This document shows, in pieces, positions 27,721 through 35,998 of a DNA stretch of 64,000 bases. Each line of letters opens with the position of its first letter. Within the stretch, counting starts at the first letter, position 1. Below the pieces are notes generated by a model, which was not told the origin of the DNA, made no database searches, and saw nothing but the letters and a program-made list of their open reading frames with translations. The translations under genes and the position numbers were made by a program. This stretch comes from an uncultured Amylibacter sp. (GTDB lineage Bacteria > Pseudomonadota > Alphaproteobacteria > Rhodobacterales > Rhodobacteraceae). Location: the NCBI GenBank assembly GCA_947497475.1, contig CANMGS010000002.1, positions 248,001 through 312,000 on the forward strand, given 5' to 3'.

Positions 27721-28113
27721 ATGAAAGCCTATTGGCTGTTGGGGTGTTTATTGGTGGCATCATGTGGGACACCTGCGCAAGTTATTCACAAAGGCGGGCA
27801 ATTTGTGGATGTGGGGGCAAACTCATTTGCGATTTTTACCGAAGAAGAGCATGTCACCGTTATACAATTGGGGCAGGACATGATTGCGAATGCCAAAGAT
27901 TTTGCAAAAATGGCGCTGACAGCAATATCGCATACGACAAAATGCGGCGTAAAACAGGGGTCTTTGCGTATGGATGGTAAGTCTATGCAGGCCATATTAG
28001 CGTGTATGCGCCACCCAAAGGCGCGGTTGAGAGGGGCATCTGTATCCGTGCGCATCTGGCCAAAAGAGATTGATGTTGCAGAGGGCGATATAGAGGAATT
28101 AAGCCATCCATAG
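27721..28113 (+). CDS. Small lipoprotein of unknown function
   Basis: The 130-residue protein begins MKAYWLLGCLLVASCGTP, a signal peptide with a lipobox (VASC, Cys15). GGAGGGT lies just ahead of the ATG. The rest is a mixed alpha/beta domain with two further cysteines (CGVKQG and ACMRHPKAR) that might form a disulfide in the periplasm. I do not recognise a family. It sits alone on the plus strand between pirin and the dehydrogenase. Confidence 0.7.
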   Translation: MKAYWLLGCLLVASCGTPAQVIHKGGQFVDVGANSFAIFTEEEHVTVIQLGQDMIANAKDFAKMALTAISHTTKCGVKQGSLRMDGKSMQAILACMRHPKARLRGASVSVRIWPKEIDVAEGDIEELSHP

Positions 28114-28208
28114 CTGAATATCTTAATTACGGCACATCCATGTCGCGTATTGACGGGCTGAAACGCTGAAATTTTCCAAAGCTGGTTTTAAACAGGGGGA
28201 GTTGAGCT

Positions 28209-29168
28209 ATGAAAATCGGATTTATTGGTCTTGGGAATGTTGGCGGTAAGCTGTCTGGCAGTCTTTTGCGCAATGGTATGGACATTATGGTGCATGATCT
28301 GAATGAAGACTTGGTTCAAAGCTTTGTTGAACGGGGCGCTAAGGCTGGCGGTAATCCTGCTGCGATGATGAAGGCCTGTGATGCTGTCATTACATGTTTA
28401 CCGTCCCCTGCGGCTTCTGCGGCTGTTATGGAAGCGGATGATGGTTTGTTAAGCGAAATGGGTGCTGGCAAAATCTGGATGGAAATGTCCACGACAGATG
28501 AAGCTGAAGTTAAAAGGTTAGGGGAAAAGGTTATTTCGGCAGGGGGTGCAGCCGTTGATTGCCCAGTCTCTGGTGGATGCCACCGTGCGGATACAGGCAA
28601 TATATCTATATTTGCAGGCTGTGATCGGGAAACGTTTGAGCGGATATTGCCCTTATTAACCACAATGGGCCGCCGCGTGTTGCATACAGGTGAACTGGGC
28701 TCTGCCAGTGTGTTGAAGGTTTTGACGAATTATCTGGCGACTGCGAACCTGATTACATGTTCAGAGGCCTTGGTTGTGGCAAAAGCTGCTGGTATGGATT
28801 TAAATACGGCATATGAGGCGATGAAGATAAGTTCTGGTACGTCTTTTGTGCATGAAACCGAAAGCCAAGTGATCTTGAACGGGTCGCGCGATATCAGTTT
28901 TACGATGGATTTGGTATTAAAGGACATTGGCCTGTTCCAAGACGTAGCAGATCGCGCTGGTGTGCCATTGGAAATGAACCCTTTGATGATTGAAATCTTT
29001 AAAGACGGTATTGAGCGTTATGGCAGCCGTGAATTATCCCCCAATATTATTAGACGCCTCGAGGATGCAACAGGGCTGGATATACGTGCGCCAGGGTTCC
29101 CGGCTGAGATGACTGATAATGAGGCGGAAGAGCCTGGATATGAGGTTATCCCGACAGGTCACGCATAG
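28209..29168 (+). CDS. NAD(P)-dependent oxidoreductase, 3-hydroxyisobutyrate dehydrogenase family
   Basis: The 319-residue beta-hydroxyacid dehydrogenase begins with a Rossmann motif GFIGLGNVGGKLSGSLLRNG. Other family marks are DCPVSGGCHRADTGNISIFAG (substrate-binding loop, usually DAPVSGG) and GSASVLKVLTNYLATAN with the catalytic Lys. The usual 290-residue enzyme is extended by about 25 acidic residues at the C-terminus. The exact substrate (3-hydroxyisobutyrate, tartronate semialdehyde, or other) is not clear. GGGGGAG precedes the ATG. Confidence 0.88.
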   Translation: MKIGFIGLGNVGGKLSGSLLRNGMDIMVHDLNEDLVQSFVERGAKAGGNPAAMMKACDAVITCLPSPAASAAVMEADDGLLSEMGAGKIWMEMSTTDEAEVKRLGEKVISAGGAAVDCPVSGGCHRADTGNISIFAGCDRETFERILPLLTTMGRRVLHTGELGSASVLKVLTNYLATANLITCSEALVVAKAAGMDLNTAYEAMKISSGTSFVHETESQVILNGSRDISFTMDLVLKDIGLFQDVADRAGVPLEMNPLMIEIFKDGIERYGSRELSPNIIRRLEDATGLDIRAPGFPAEMTDNEAEEPGYEVIPTGHA

Positions 29169-29181
29169 GATTTGTCCTATA

Positions 29182-29242
29182 AACTTGAAAAACCATAGAG
29201 TGATTCTCTTATTTTCAAGTTCAAATGTTAAAAAAGTATAAT
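29182..29242 (+). promoter_or_regulatory. Inverted repeat and candidate promoter upstream of the Tad-like genes
   Basis: AACTTGAAAA (29182-29191) and TTTTCAAGTT (29212-29221) form 10-base arms, with a small inner AGAG/CTCT stem. Overlapping the right arm, TTCAAG (29214-29219) stands 17 bases before a perfect TATAAT (29237-29242). A second repeat, GTTTCG/CGAAAC, lies at 29270-29286. If this promoter drives the Tad-like operon, the leader is over 300 bases long; the rest of 29243-29570 shows no gene I can support. Confidence 0.45.
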
Positions 29243-29570
29243 TTTTGTAAGCATGAAATAGGGCCGATTGTTTCGCGTTCCGAAACTGTCAGATTGTTTC
29301 AAGATTATTGTGTCGATGGTTTTTGCCTAAACTACGCCATTTATGCCACATTTAAACGGCGTAAATTCGCTTGTATTCATTATTTAATTTTAAAAACAAT
29401 ACCTTAGACTCCGTCACATTCTGCTCCTCTAAAATATCTTTCGGCACAGTGTTGACCGATTTTGTCCGAAAAACATACGATTAATGCCTAGTTACAGCCA
29501 AACTGAGAACACGCCAACTGGGGATAAGCATCGGTAGTTATGAATCCGTAATGTATATGGAAGTGAAAAA

Positions 29571-31163
29571 ATGAAACAGTATATGAGTAAACTGATGAAG
29601 AGATTTGAGCGCGATGAAGAGGGCTCATTTTCTATCTTCGTAGCAGTCATGATGTCTTCGTTGCTTTTCATTGGCGGTAGTGCCATTGATATCGTGCGTC
29701 ATGAAACAATAAGAAGTAGTATTCAATATAATCTGGACCGCGCTGTTCTTGCGGCGGCATCCCTGCGTCAAACAGGTGATGAGGCTGCGGCTGGTGCAAT
29801 CGTACGTGATTATATGAGCAAAGTTGCAACATTGGCGGAATTCCAAGCCAATATTGATGAAGAGAAAACTGTCGTTACTTTAACGGGACGAACAGTTTCT
29901 GCATATGCAACTGCTGAGTTAAACACGTATTTCTTGGATTGGATTGGTATAGATACACTTGATGTACATGTAACAAGCACAGCATCTGAGAGAATTCCAA
30001 ACTTGGAAATCTCGATGGTTCTGGATGTATCTGGCTCTATGCAGGGTACGAAAATTGCACAGCTTAAAAACGCTGCGAATAATTTCGTTGAAACTGTGAT
30101 TAAAGAGCAGTCTGTTATTGAAGAAGAAAATACAGTTACAGCTATTTCTATTGTGCCATATGCTACTAACGTATCATTGCCAGAAGAAATGTTTGACTTG
30201 TATGCAACTGAACAACTGCATGATGATCACCATTGTATCATTTTCGATGCGAATGAATTTGCTGCAACAGAATTACCAACGACTGTAGAGTTGAAACAGC
30301 TGTCAAGCTATGCATTCTCTCGTTTTTATGGCGGTTCTTTAGCTAAGGTTTCAGATTGTTCTAACAATCAGTATTCAAAAATCTTGCCATTCTCTACGTC
30401 TAAAAATGATTTGAAAGACAAGATCAATTCGCTTCAAGCAACTGGATCAACGGCTACTCATATTGGTACTCGTTGGGGTGCAGCCTTGCTAGACCGTGGT
30501 GCGGTACCTATTGCGAATGCTTTGGGTAGCGAAGAAGCTGCAGATCACCCAAAATCATATTCTGAGCCTGGTGTTCTTAAAGCTTTGATCGTGATGAGTG
30601 ATGGTGACAACAAAAGCCACCGCCGCTTGAAAGATGGATTCCGCAATGGCCCATCTAACATCTATAAAGTAACGAATAGCAGCAACAGCTATAACGGTTA
30701 TTACATCAAGAATACTGATGGTTTGTTCCGTGGCATCAGCTATGACAGCTACTATAATGATTACTGGTGGAATGGTCGCGTTTACAGCAGCATACCATCA
30801 GGTATCACGAACCAGCTAACATGGGCTGAAACGTGGAACTTGTTGACACTGTATGATTACAGACAGCTATCGAATGAAGTGTCTAATGTGTCTCAGCTTT
30901 ATGGTCACCTAGCTTCAGCAGCTGATGCGGATGCCGCAATGCTTGCAACCTGTAATGCAGCGAAACAACACTCAAATGTAGTTGTATACACAATCTACTT
31001 TGGTGATGCGAACTCAGATAACAACGGCACGTCAAATGCGGAACAATTGCTAAGTGATTGTGCATCGGGTCCTGGACAGTTCTATAATGTGACTGGTCTA
31101 GATATTGAAGCGGCGTTCGCGTCTATCGCTATCTCTGTTCAAAAACTTAAGCTAACTCAGTAA
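29571..31163 (+). CDS. TadG-like pilus assembly protein with von Willebrand A domain
   Basis: This 530-residue protein has the TadE/TadG layout: RFERDEEGSFSIFVAVMMSSLLFIGGSAIDIVR, a type IV prepilin-like helix (about 17-40), then an extracytoplasmic part. From about residue 145 a von Willebrand A domain begins with MVLDVSGSMQG, an intact MIDAS motif (DxSxS), and later ALIVMSDGDNKS. The C-terminal third includes a Tyr/Ser/Asn-rich stretch (about 365-400). Such proteins are tied to Flp/Tad pili and adhesion. It is the first of three genes on the same strand. Confidence 0.85.
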   Translation: MKQYMSKLMKRFERDEEGSFSIFVAVMMSSLLFIGGSAIDIVRHETIRSSIQYNLDRAVLAAASLRQTGDEAAAGAIVRDYMSKVATLAEFQANIDEEKTVVTLTGRTVSAYATAELNTYFLDWIGIDTLDVHVTSTASERIPNLEISMVLDVSGSMQGTKIAQLKNAANNFVETVIKEQSVIEEENTVTAISIVPYATNVSLPEEMFDLYATEQLHDDHHCIIFDANEFAATELPTTVELKQLSSYAFSRFYGGSLAKVSDCSNNQYSKILPFSTSKNDLKDKINSLQATGSTATHIGTRWGAALLDRGAVPIANALGSEEAADHPKSYSEPGVLKALIVMSDGDNKSHRRLKDGFRNGPSNIYKVTNSSNSYNGYYIKNTDGLFRGISYDSYYNDYWWNGRVYSSIPSGITNQLTWAETWNLLTLYDYRQLSNEVSNVSQLYGHLASAADADAAMLATCNAAKQHSNVVVYTIYFGDANSDNNGTSNAEQLLSDCASGPGQFYNVTGLDIEAAFASIAISVQKLKLTQ

Positions 31164-31176
31164 GGAGGGTGAGAAA

Positions 31177-31719
31177 ATGAAATTCTTAAGAAAACTCAAT
31201 TGGTTCTCACGCGAGGAAGAAGGGGCAGCTACTGCAGAATTCGTAGTACTTTTCCCAATCATCCTAGGCTTAATCGCAGTGAACTTTCACTCAGCAGTTC
31301 TAATGTTGAAATATACAGAATTAGAATCCGCTTTGGATAAATCAGTACGCGAAGTGCGTTTGCACGGTTTCCCAGAATCTGATGATAATGGTTTGGCATA
31401 CTTCAAGTCTGAGATTTGTAGCCATGCAAACTACATCAAGAATTGTGCATCAACTCTGACACTAGAGATGAGTCCAATTGATACATCTGCAGGCTTTGTA
31501 AAACCAGCTGGAGCAAAATGTATCGACCGTACTCAAACGAGCCAACCTGTTATCGAATTCGTGCCAGGTCGTCAAAATGATGCAGTTTACCTAAGAGCTT
31601 GTGTTGTTGTTGATCGTGTCGGTCCTACTATCTTTAATGGTTTCGGATTGTTCGATACCGATGCAAGTGGTGGGATACAATTAATCGCTGATACAGCCTA
31701 TGTCGTGGAGCCATTATAA
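31177..31719 (+). CDS. TadE/TadG family pilin-like protein
   Basis: The protein has 180 residues. The N-terminus FSREEEGAATAEFVVLFPIILGLIAVNFHSAVLML contains the TadE signature (E-x-x-A-x-x-A-E-F followed by a hydrophobic helix), a pseudopilin expected to be processed and to assist Flp pilus assembly. The rest is an extracytoplasmic domain with paired cysteines (CSHANYIKNC and further ones). It starts 13 bases after the vWA gene with AAGGAGGG as ribosome binding site, and its stop codon overlaps the next start by one base. Confidence 0.85.
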   Translation: MKFLRKLNWFSREEEGAATAEFVVLFPIILGLIAVNFHSAVLMLKYTELESALDKSVREVRLHGFPESDDNGLAYFKSEICSHANYIKNCASTLTLEMSPIDTSAGFVKPAGAKCIDRTQTSQPVIEFVPGRQNDAVYLRACVVVDRVGPTIFNGFGLFDTDASGGIQLIADTAYVVEPL

Positions 31720-32339
31720 TGCGTATTTTCAAAAACCTTTTCCGTAAATACGGACGCGACGAAGCTGGCGTTATCTCTATGGAGTTTGCCATTCTTGCTC
31801 CTGTAATTCTAGCTTGGGCTTTCATCAGTTTATCATTCTTTGATGGCTTTAAGACCTACATGGGTGCAAACAAAGCAACATATACAGCTGTAGATTTGAT
31901 CTCTCGCCAAGATGTGGTGACAGATGAATACATCAACACAGTTGGCAGTATTTTTGAATCTATCGTTGATAGTGATGGATCTGATCCTACAATTGTTGTG
32001 ACAAGCATTCTGCAAGTGGATGCAAACACAAAACGCATCCAATGGAGTACAGCTGTAAATGGTGGTGATCGTATCTATGATCAAAGTGAACTGCCTACAG
32101 CGATTATTCCAAATATGGCTGTTGGCGAAAGTTTGGTATTGATCCAGACGGGTGTTCCGTTTGAACCATTCATCTCAATTGCAAACTTAGTTTCTACGAC
32201 GTTTACAAACGAGATTGCGATTACGCCACGTTTTCATACAGAGATCACAAATACAGATCAGCCTATCGGTCCTGAACGTGCGACCAATGAAAACGAAGAT
32301 TCGATTGATCCAGATGCATCAGGGTCAGAGCGCAGCTAA
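31719..32339 (+). CDS. TadE/TadG family pilin-like protein
   Basis: The 206-residue protein carries YGRDEAGVISMEFAILAPVILAWAFISLSFFDGF at the N-terminus, the same TadE-type helix as the gene before it, then an extracytoplasmic domain ending in an acidic, Ser-rich tail. TAATG couples it to the preceding gene. A strong terminator follows, so this is a three-gene operon. No tadA, cpaB or secretin gene lies within the window. Confidence 0.83.
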   Translation: MRIFKNLFRKYGRDEAGVISMEFAILAPVILAWAFISLSFFDGFKTYMGANKATYTAVDLISRQDVVTDEYINTVGSIFESIVDSDGSDPTIVVTSILQVDANTKRIQWSTAVNGGDRIYDQSELPTAIIPNMAVGESLVLIQTGVPFEPFISIANLVSTTFTNEIAITPRFHTEITNTDQPIGPERATNENEDSIDPDASGSERS

Positions 32340-32365
32340 GATCGCTTAGAATACAATTAGATAGC

Positions 32366-32400
32366 AAAAGGCCCAGATAATCATCTGGGCCTTTTGTTTT
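32366..32400 (+). terminator. Intrinsic terminator of the Tad-like operon
   Basis: AAAAGGCCCAGAT (32366-32378), loop AATC, and ATCTGGGCCTTTT form a perfect stem followed by more T residues. It is 26 bases after the last stop codon. Confidence 0.93.
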
Positions 32401-32483
32401 TTATAGTTCATTCTGCTTGCGTTCAGCTGCTCATGGAAATGGAACGCCCAGACTTATTCATATAAAACAAGTGTTCTAAAACG

Positions 32484-32520
32484 AAACAAGGGTCGCAGTT
32501 TTCACTACGACCCTTTGTTT
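32484..32520 (-). terminator. Terminator downstream of tRNA-Gly
   Basis: AAACAAGGGTCG (32484-32495) and CGACCCTTTGTTT (32508-32520) pair with one bulge. On the minus strand the stem is followed by TTGTTTCGTTTT, directly behind the tRNA. Confidence 0.75.
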
Positions 32521-32526
32521 TCAAAT

Positions 32527-32601
32527 TGGAGCGGGCGAAGAGATTCGAACTCTCGACCCTAACCTTGGCAAGGTTATGCTCTACCCCTGAGCTACGCCCG
32601 C
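32527..32601 (-). tRNA. tRNA-Gly (anticodon GCC)
   Basis: On the minus strand a full cloverleaf of 75 bases runs from GCGGGCG at the 5' end to CGCCCGC plus encoded TCCA at the 3' end. The anticodon loop reads TTGCCAA (GCC) on a CCTT/AAGG-type stem, and the T arm has GTTCGAATC. It reads glycine codons GGC and GGT. Confidence 0.97.
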
Positions 32602-32740
32602 GTCCATTTGGTAAGGCGGTTTATACACTTAACCATAGCTGCTGCAAGTGGAAAAATGGAATTATTTTCTATTTTATTTATGGTGGAACATTGTGTGAAC
32701 AACGCTTTTACTTTCCTACAAATAGAGTTACGATGCGCGA

Positions 32741-35356
32741 ATGAATGATTGGGATGATACCGACGCTTTTGAACAAGCAGAAAAGCGCAGCCTGTCGCAA
32801 ATGGCGATGGGTGCGCGGCCGACACCGTATTTGGAAGGCTTGAACCCAGCACAGCGCGAGGCGGTGGAAACACTGAATGGACCTGTGTTGATGTTGGCGG
32901 GTGCGGGGACGGGTAAGACCAAAGCGTTAACTTCGCGTATTGTGCATTTGTTGAACACGGGTACCGCGCGGCCGAATGAGATTTTGGCGGTGACCTTTAC
33001 CAATAAAGCGGCACGCGAGATGAAAAATCGTGTGGGCGGCATGTTGGGTGAAATGGTGGAAGGGATGCCTTGGTTGGGCACGTTCCATTCGCTTTGTGTG
33101 AAAATCTTGCGCCGCCATGCGGAACTGGTTGGGCTGAAGTCTAATTTCACTATTTTGGATACGGACGATCAGAAGCGGCTGTTGAAACAGTTGATTGTTG
33201 CTGCAAATGTAGACGAAAAAAGACATCCACCTAGATCACTTATTTGGTTAATTGATCAATGGAAAAACCAAGCCTTTCCACCAGAGAAAGTACCTGTTTC
33301 TCAAGATGTCGAACTTTGGGCCGACCGTTTGTATAATGAAAGTGAAATTAAGAAAGCCGAGCGTTCTTATGAATTTGATCGGCGTAACCCAGAAAGTGGG
33401 GCAATTGGGCGAAAGACTGTTTTGGGTTCAGAACTCTATGCCCAATATCAGGCGCGATTGAAAACGTTGAATGCGGCTGATTTTGGGGATTTATTACTGC
33501 ATGTGGTGACGATCTTCCAAGCGCATCCTGATATTTTGCAGCAGTACCAGCGTTGGTTTAAATACATTCTGGTGGATGAATACCAAGATACCAACGTGGC
33601 GCAGTATTTGTGGCTGCGCTTGTTGGCATCGAACCATAAGAACATCTGTTGTGTCGGTGATGATGATCAATCGATCTATGGCTGGCGCGGTGCTGAGGTG
33701 GGCAATATCTTGCGGTTTGAAAAGGATTTCCCTGGGGCGCATGTTGTTAAGCTGGAGCAGAATTATCGGTCTACGCATCATATTCTGGGGGCTGCCTCTG
33801 GTGTTATCAATGGCAATGAAGACCGTCTGGGTAAAACGCTTTGGACGGATAAAAAAGACGGCGACAAAGTCCGCTTGATCGGTCATTGGGATGGTGAGGA
33901 AGAAGCACGTTGGATCGGCGATGAGATTGAAGATGCGCAAGCTGGACGTGGTAAATATAAATACCGCAGTAACCCTAGATCTCAAACATTTCAACAAGAG
34001 CAAGACCGCTTAGATAAAAATGCAGCGGCGCGAGAAGCTCCAGGAGTAACAGTTGGGAAAGCTGGAGAATACGACCACGATTATAAAACACGTAGTTTAC
34101 ATGATCATGGAGCTACGCATAAAGATGGATTTTCATTAGATGAGATAGCAATCCTTGTGCGTGCCTCACATCAAATGCGGGCGTTTGAAGATCGGTTTCT
34201 AACCATTGGCTTGAACTACCGCGTGATCGGTGGGCCGCGGTTTTATGAGCGGATGGAGATCCGTGATGCGATGGCTTATTTCCGTGTCGCGGTTTCGAAC
34301 GAGGATGGTTTGGCGTTTGAGCGGATCGTGAATACGCCGAAACGCGGAATTGGCGATAAGGCGCAGCAGATCATCAACCAAGCGGCGCGTGAAAATGGCG
34401 TGTCGTTGTTAGAAGGTGCACGGATTGTTGTGGAAGAGGGTGGTTTGTCTGCCCGTGCGCGCAATTCATTAAAGCAGTTGGTGGAAGGCTTTGATCGTTG
34501 GACAGCTGCTATTCGTGATGGTGCGATGAGCCATATTGAGGTGGCTGAACTTATTCTGGATGAAAGCGGTTATACGGATCACTGGAAGAATGACAAAACG
34601 CCAGAAGCGCCTGGGCGCTTGGAAAATCTGAAAGAATTGGTCAAAGCGTTGGAAGAATTTGAGAATCTGCAAGGGTTCCTAGAGCACGTCAGCCTGATCA
34701 TGGACAATGAGCAAGAGGCGGATACGCCTAAGGTCAGCATTATGACATTGCATGCGGCCAAAGGTTTGGAATTTCCTGTGGTGTTTTTACCCGGCTGGGA
34801 AGATGGGTTGTTCCCATCGCAACGCGCTATGGATGAAACAGGCCAAAAGGGTGTCGAGGAAGAACGACGTTTGGCCTATGTGGGGATCACGCGCGCGGAA
34901 GAGTTTTGTACGATCAGTTTTGCGCAAAACCGCCGTGTTTATGGGCAGTGGCAAACACAAATGGCATCGCGATTTGTGGATGAATTACCGCCAGAACATG
35001 TTGAGGTTCTCAGTGCACCCGGGCTTTATGGTGGCACCAGTGGTGGGGCAACCATGCAATCTGACTTGGCGGATCATGCGGCAAGGGCAGATGCTTATAA
35101 TTCTCCGGGTTGGAAGCGGATGCAGGCACGGACTGCTGGGGCAACGGTGATTCCATCAAAGCCACGTAAACCGCTGATCATTGATGCAGAATCTGTGCCA
35201 GATTTTGGGATCGGTGATCGTGTGAACCACGGGAAATACGGCAATGGAACGGTTATTGGTGTAGAAGCTGATAAGTTGTCGATTGTGTTCGATGGTGGCG
35301 GGGCCAAGAAAATCTTGGCAAGCTTCGTTCAAGCCGAAGATGAAGTGCCGTTTTAG
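32741..35356 (+). CDS. ATP-dependent DNA helicase UvrD/PcrA
   Basis: The 871-residue SF1A helicase unwinds DNA 3' to 5' in excision and mismatch repair and in clearing RecA or stalled RNA polymerase. Visible motifs: LNPAQREAV (Q motif), Walker A AGAGTGKT (53-60), TFTNKAAREM, GTFHSLC, VDEYQDTN (278-285), GDDDQSIYGWRG, LEQNYRS, IMTLHAAKGLEF and YVGITRAEE. The C-terminal Tudor-like RNA polymerase-binding domain (IGDRVNHGKYGNGTVIGV) is present. An extra 55-60 residues at about 403-463 (charged, no hydrophobic core) interrupt domain 2A; this DNA and another patch at about residues 155-210 use AGA, TTA and other AT-rich codons unlike the rest. uvrD versus pcrA naming is arbitrary. Confidence 0.95.
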   Translation: MNDWDDTDAFEQAEKRSLSQMAMGARPTPYLEGLNPAQREAVETLNGPVLMLAGAGTGKTKALTSRIVHLLNTGTARPNEILAVTFTNKAAREMKNRVGGMLGEMVEGMPWLGTFHSLCVKILRRHAELVGLKSNFTILDTDDQKRLLKQLIVAANVDEKRHPPRSLIWLIDQWKNQAFPPEKVPVSQDVELWADRLYNESEIKKAERSYEFDRRNPESGAIGRKTVLGSELYAQYQARLKTLNAADFGDLLLHVVTIFQAHPDILQQYQRWFKYILVDEYQDTNVAQYLWLRLLASNHKNICCVGDDDQSIYGWRGAEVGNILRFEKDFPGAHVVKLEQNYRSTHHILGAASGVINGNEDRLGKTLWTDKKDGDKVRLIGHWDGEEEARWIGDEIEDAQAGRGKYKYRSNPRSQTFQQEQDRLDKNAAAREAPGVTVGKAGEYDHDYKTRSLHDHGATHKDGFSLDEIAILVRASHQMRAFEDRFLTIGLNYRVIGGPRFYERMEIRDAMAYFRVAVSNEDGLAFERIVNTPKRGIGDKAQQIINQAARENGVSLLEGARIVVEEGGLSARARNSLKQLVEGFDRWTAAIRDGAMSHIEVAELILDESGYTDHWKNDKTPEAPGRLENLKELVKALEEFENLQGFLEHVSLIMDNEQEADTPKVSIMTLHAAKGLEFPVVFLPGWEDGLFPSQRAMDETGQKGVEEERRLAYVGITRAEEFCTISFAQNRRVYGQWQTQMASRFVDELPPEHVEVLSAPGLYGGTSGGATMQSDLADHAARADAYNSPGWKRMQARTAGATVIPSKPRKPLIIDAESVPDFGIGDRVNHGKYGNGTVIGVEADKLSIVFDGGGAKKILASFVQAEDEVPF

Positions 35357-35387
35357 CCGCCGCATAAATCATCATATCAATAGATAA

Positions 35388-35460
35388 AATAAAAACGGCG
35401 CCACAGGGAGAGGGTGACGCCGTTTTATGCAACACGATCTGAGGGAGGGCAGATCGGTAT
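35388..35460 (-). ncRNA. Cuckoo-like (CcsR-type) RNA downstream of DUF1127, two hairpins
   Basis: Reading leftward behind the DUF1127 stop, hairpin one is CGATCTG-CCCTCCCT-CAGATCG (35435-35456). Hairpin two is AAAACGGCGTCAC-CCTCTCCCT-GTGGCGCCGTTTT (35392-35426, one mismatch) followed by T-rich sequence, so it also serves as terminator. Both loops expose C/U-rich anti-Shine-Dalgarno sequence. This is the layout of the cuckoo family (CcsR1-4 in Rhodobacter sphaeroides), which lie next to a DUF1127 gene. The second stem could also terminate uvrD from the other side. Confidence 0.72.
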
Positions 35461-35472
35461 GAGTATTAAGTC

Positions 35473-35682
35473 TTAGTAGTTGTATACTGCGTAGATTGCA
35501 GATGCTTTGATGCCTGAACGGCTTAGGCCAAGATCGCCTAATTCGCGGTTAGTCAACTTGCTTAGCTCAGCAACTGTTTTGCGGTAAGCTAGGTAGTTCG
35601 CGACATCTGTTTTCACCATGTTGAATACTGATGTAAATGTGTCTGCAGAAGTCGGTTTGTATGTTTGTGTTAGGAATGCCAT
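35473..35682 (-). CDS. DUF1127 small protein (CcaF1-like)
   Basis: I take ATG 35682, with GGAG eight bases upstream, giving 69 residues (MAFLTQTYKPTS to the end). The C-terminal part, AELSKLTNRELGDLGLSRSGIKASA, is the DUF1127 (YjiS-like) signature. In Rhodobacter sphaeroides the DUF1127 protein CcaF1 is encoded with CcsR RNAs, binds RNA, and affects their maturation and turnover. The same neighbourhood here makes that role likely, though not shown. A frame from 35733 would add 17 residues without support. Confidence 0.88.
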   Translation of the reverse strand: MAFLTQTYKPTSADTFTSVFNMVKTDVANYLAYRKTVAELSKLTNRELGDLGLSRSGIKASAIYAVYNY

Positions 35683-35733
35683 TGGCTTGCTCCATTGTTT
35701 ATCTGATGACTTTAATTTAGGCATTCGGCACAA

Positions 35734-35768
35734 AAATTAAACAGATAAGGTTGCATTTCCGACATGCG
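35734..35768 (-). promoter_or_regulatory. Promoter-like box upstream of the DUF1127 gene
   Basis: On the minus strand GCATGTCGGAAATGCA (box at 35752-35768) is followed after ten bases by TTTAAT. A near-identical arrangement, with the same spacing, lies upstream of the second RNA unit at 35982-35998. The repeat strongly suggests a shared promoter or activator site. It does not match a plain sigma-70 consensus; an alternative sigma factor is possible. Confidence 0.55.
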
Positions 35769-35804
35769 TTTGGCGCATAAGTAGTTCTACCTATATGGAA
35801 TGCA

Positions 35805-35940
35805 CAAAAAGAAAAAGCGACGCCGCGGGAGGAGGTGCAGCATCGCTTTCTAACTTTGGACTGGGCTTCGAATGGGAGGAGTGAAGCTGCAATCCTATGT
35901 AAGGAAGGACTAAATGGGAGGTTTGTCCTTCGCTCTGTTT
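35805..35940 (-). ncRNA. Cuckoo-like (CcsR-type) RNA upstream of DUF1127, three hairpins
   Basis: On the minus strand three stem-loops follow one another. They are AAGGAC / GTCCTT with loop containing CCTCCC (35905-35930); GCTTC / GAAGC with loop containing CTCCTCCC (35865-35887); and a terminator-like stem AAAGCGATGC / GC-GTCGCTTTTT whose loop has the exact CCTCCTCCC motif (35827-35835). T-runs follow the last stem. The CCUCCUCCC loop motif defines cuckoo RNAs, which respond to heat and oxidative stress in Rhodobacter. Here the RNA precedes rather than follows the DUF1127 gene. Confidence 0.75.
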
Positions 35941-35956
35941 ATAAGATAGGTACTGG

Positions 35957-35998
35957 GTAAGTATTATTAAAGGGTCAATAATGCATTTCCGATATGCA
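35957..35998 (-). promoter_or_regulatory. Promoter-like box upstream of the three-hairpin RNA
   Basis: GCATATCGGAAATGCA on the minus strand (box at 35982-35998, arms TGCAT and ATGCA) is followed after ten bases by TTTAAT. It is the twin of the box before the DUF1127 gene. The first hairpin of the RNA begins about 50 bases downstream. Confidence 0.55.

Noticed and set aside
29225-29407. 60-codon frame before the Tad-like genes
   Set aside because: It begins in the promoter region and lacks a ribosome binding site; the protein looks random.
32526-32744. 72-codon plus-strand frame
   Set aside because: It lies over the complement of tRNA-Gly and its composition is not protein-like.
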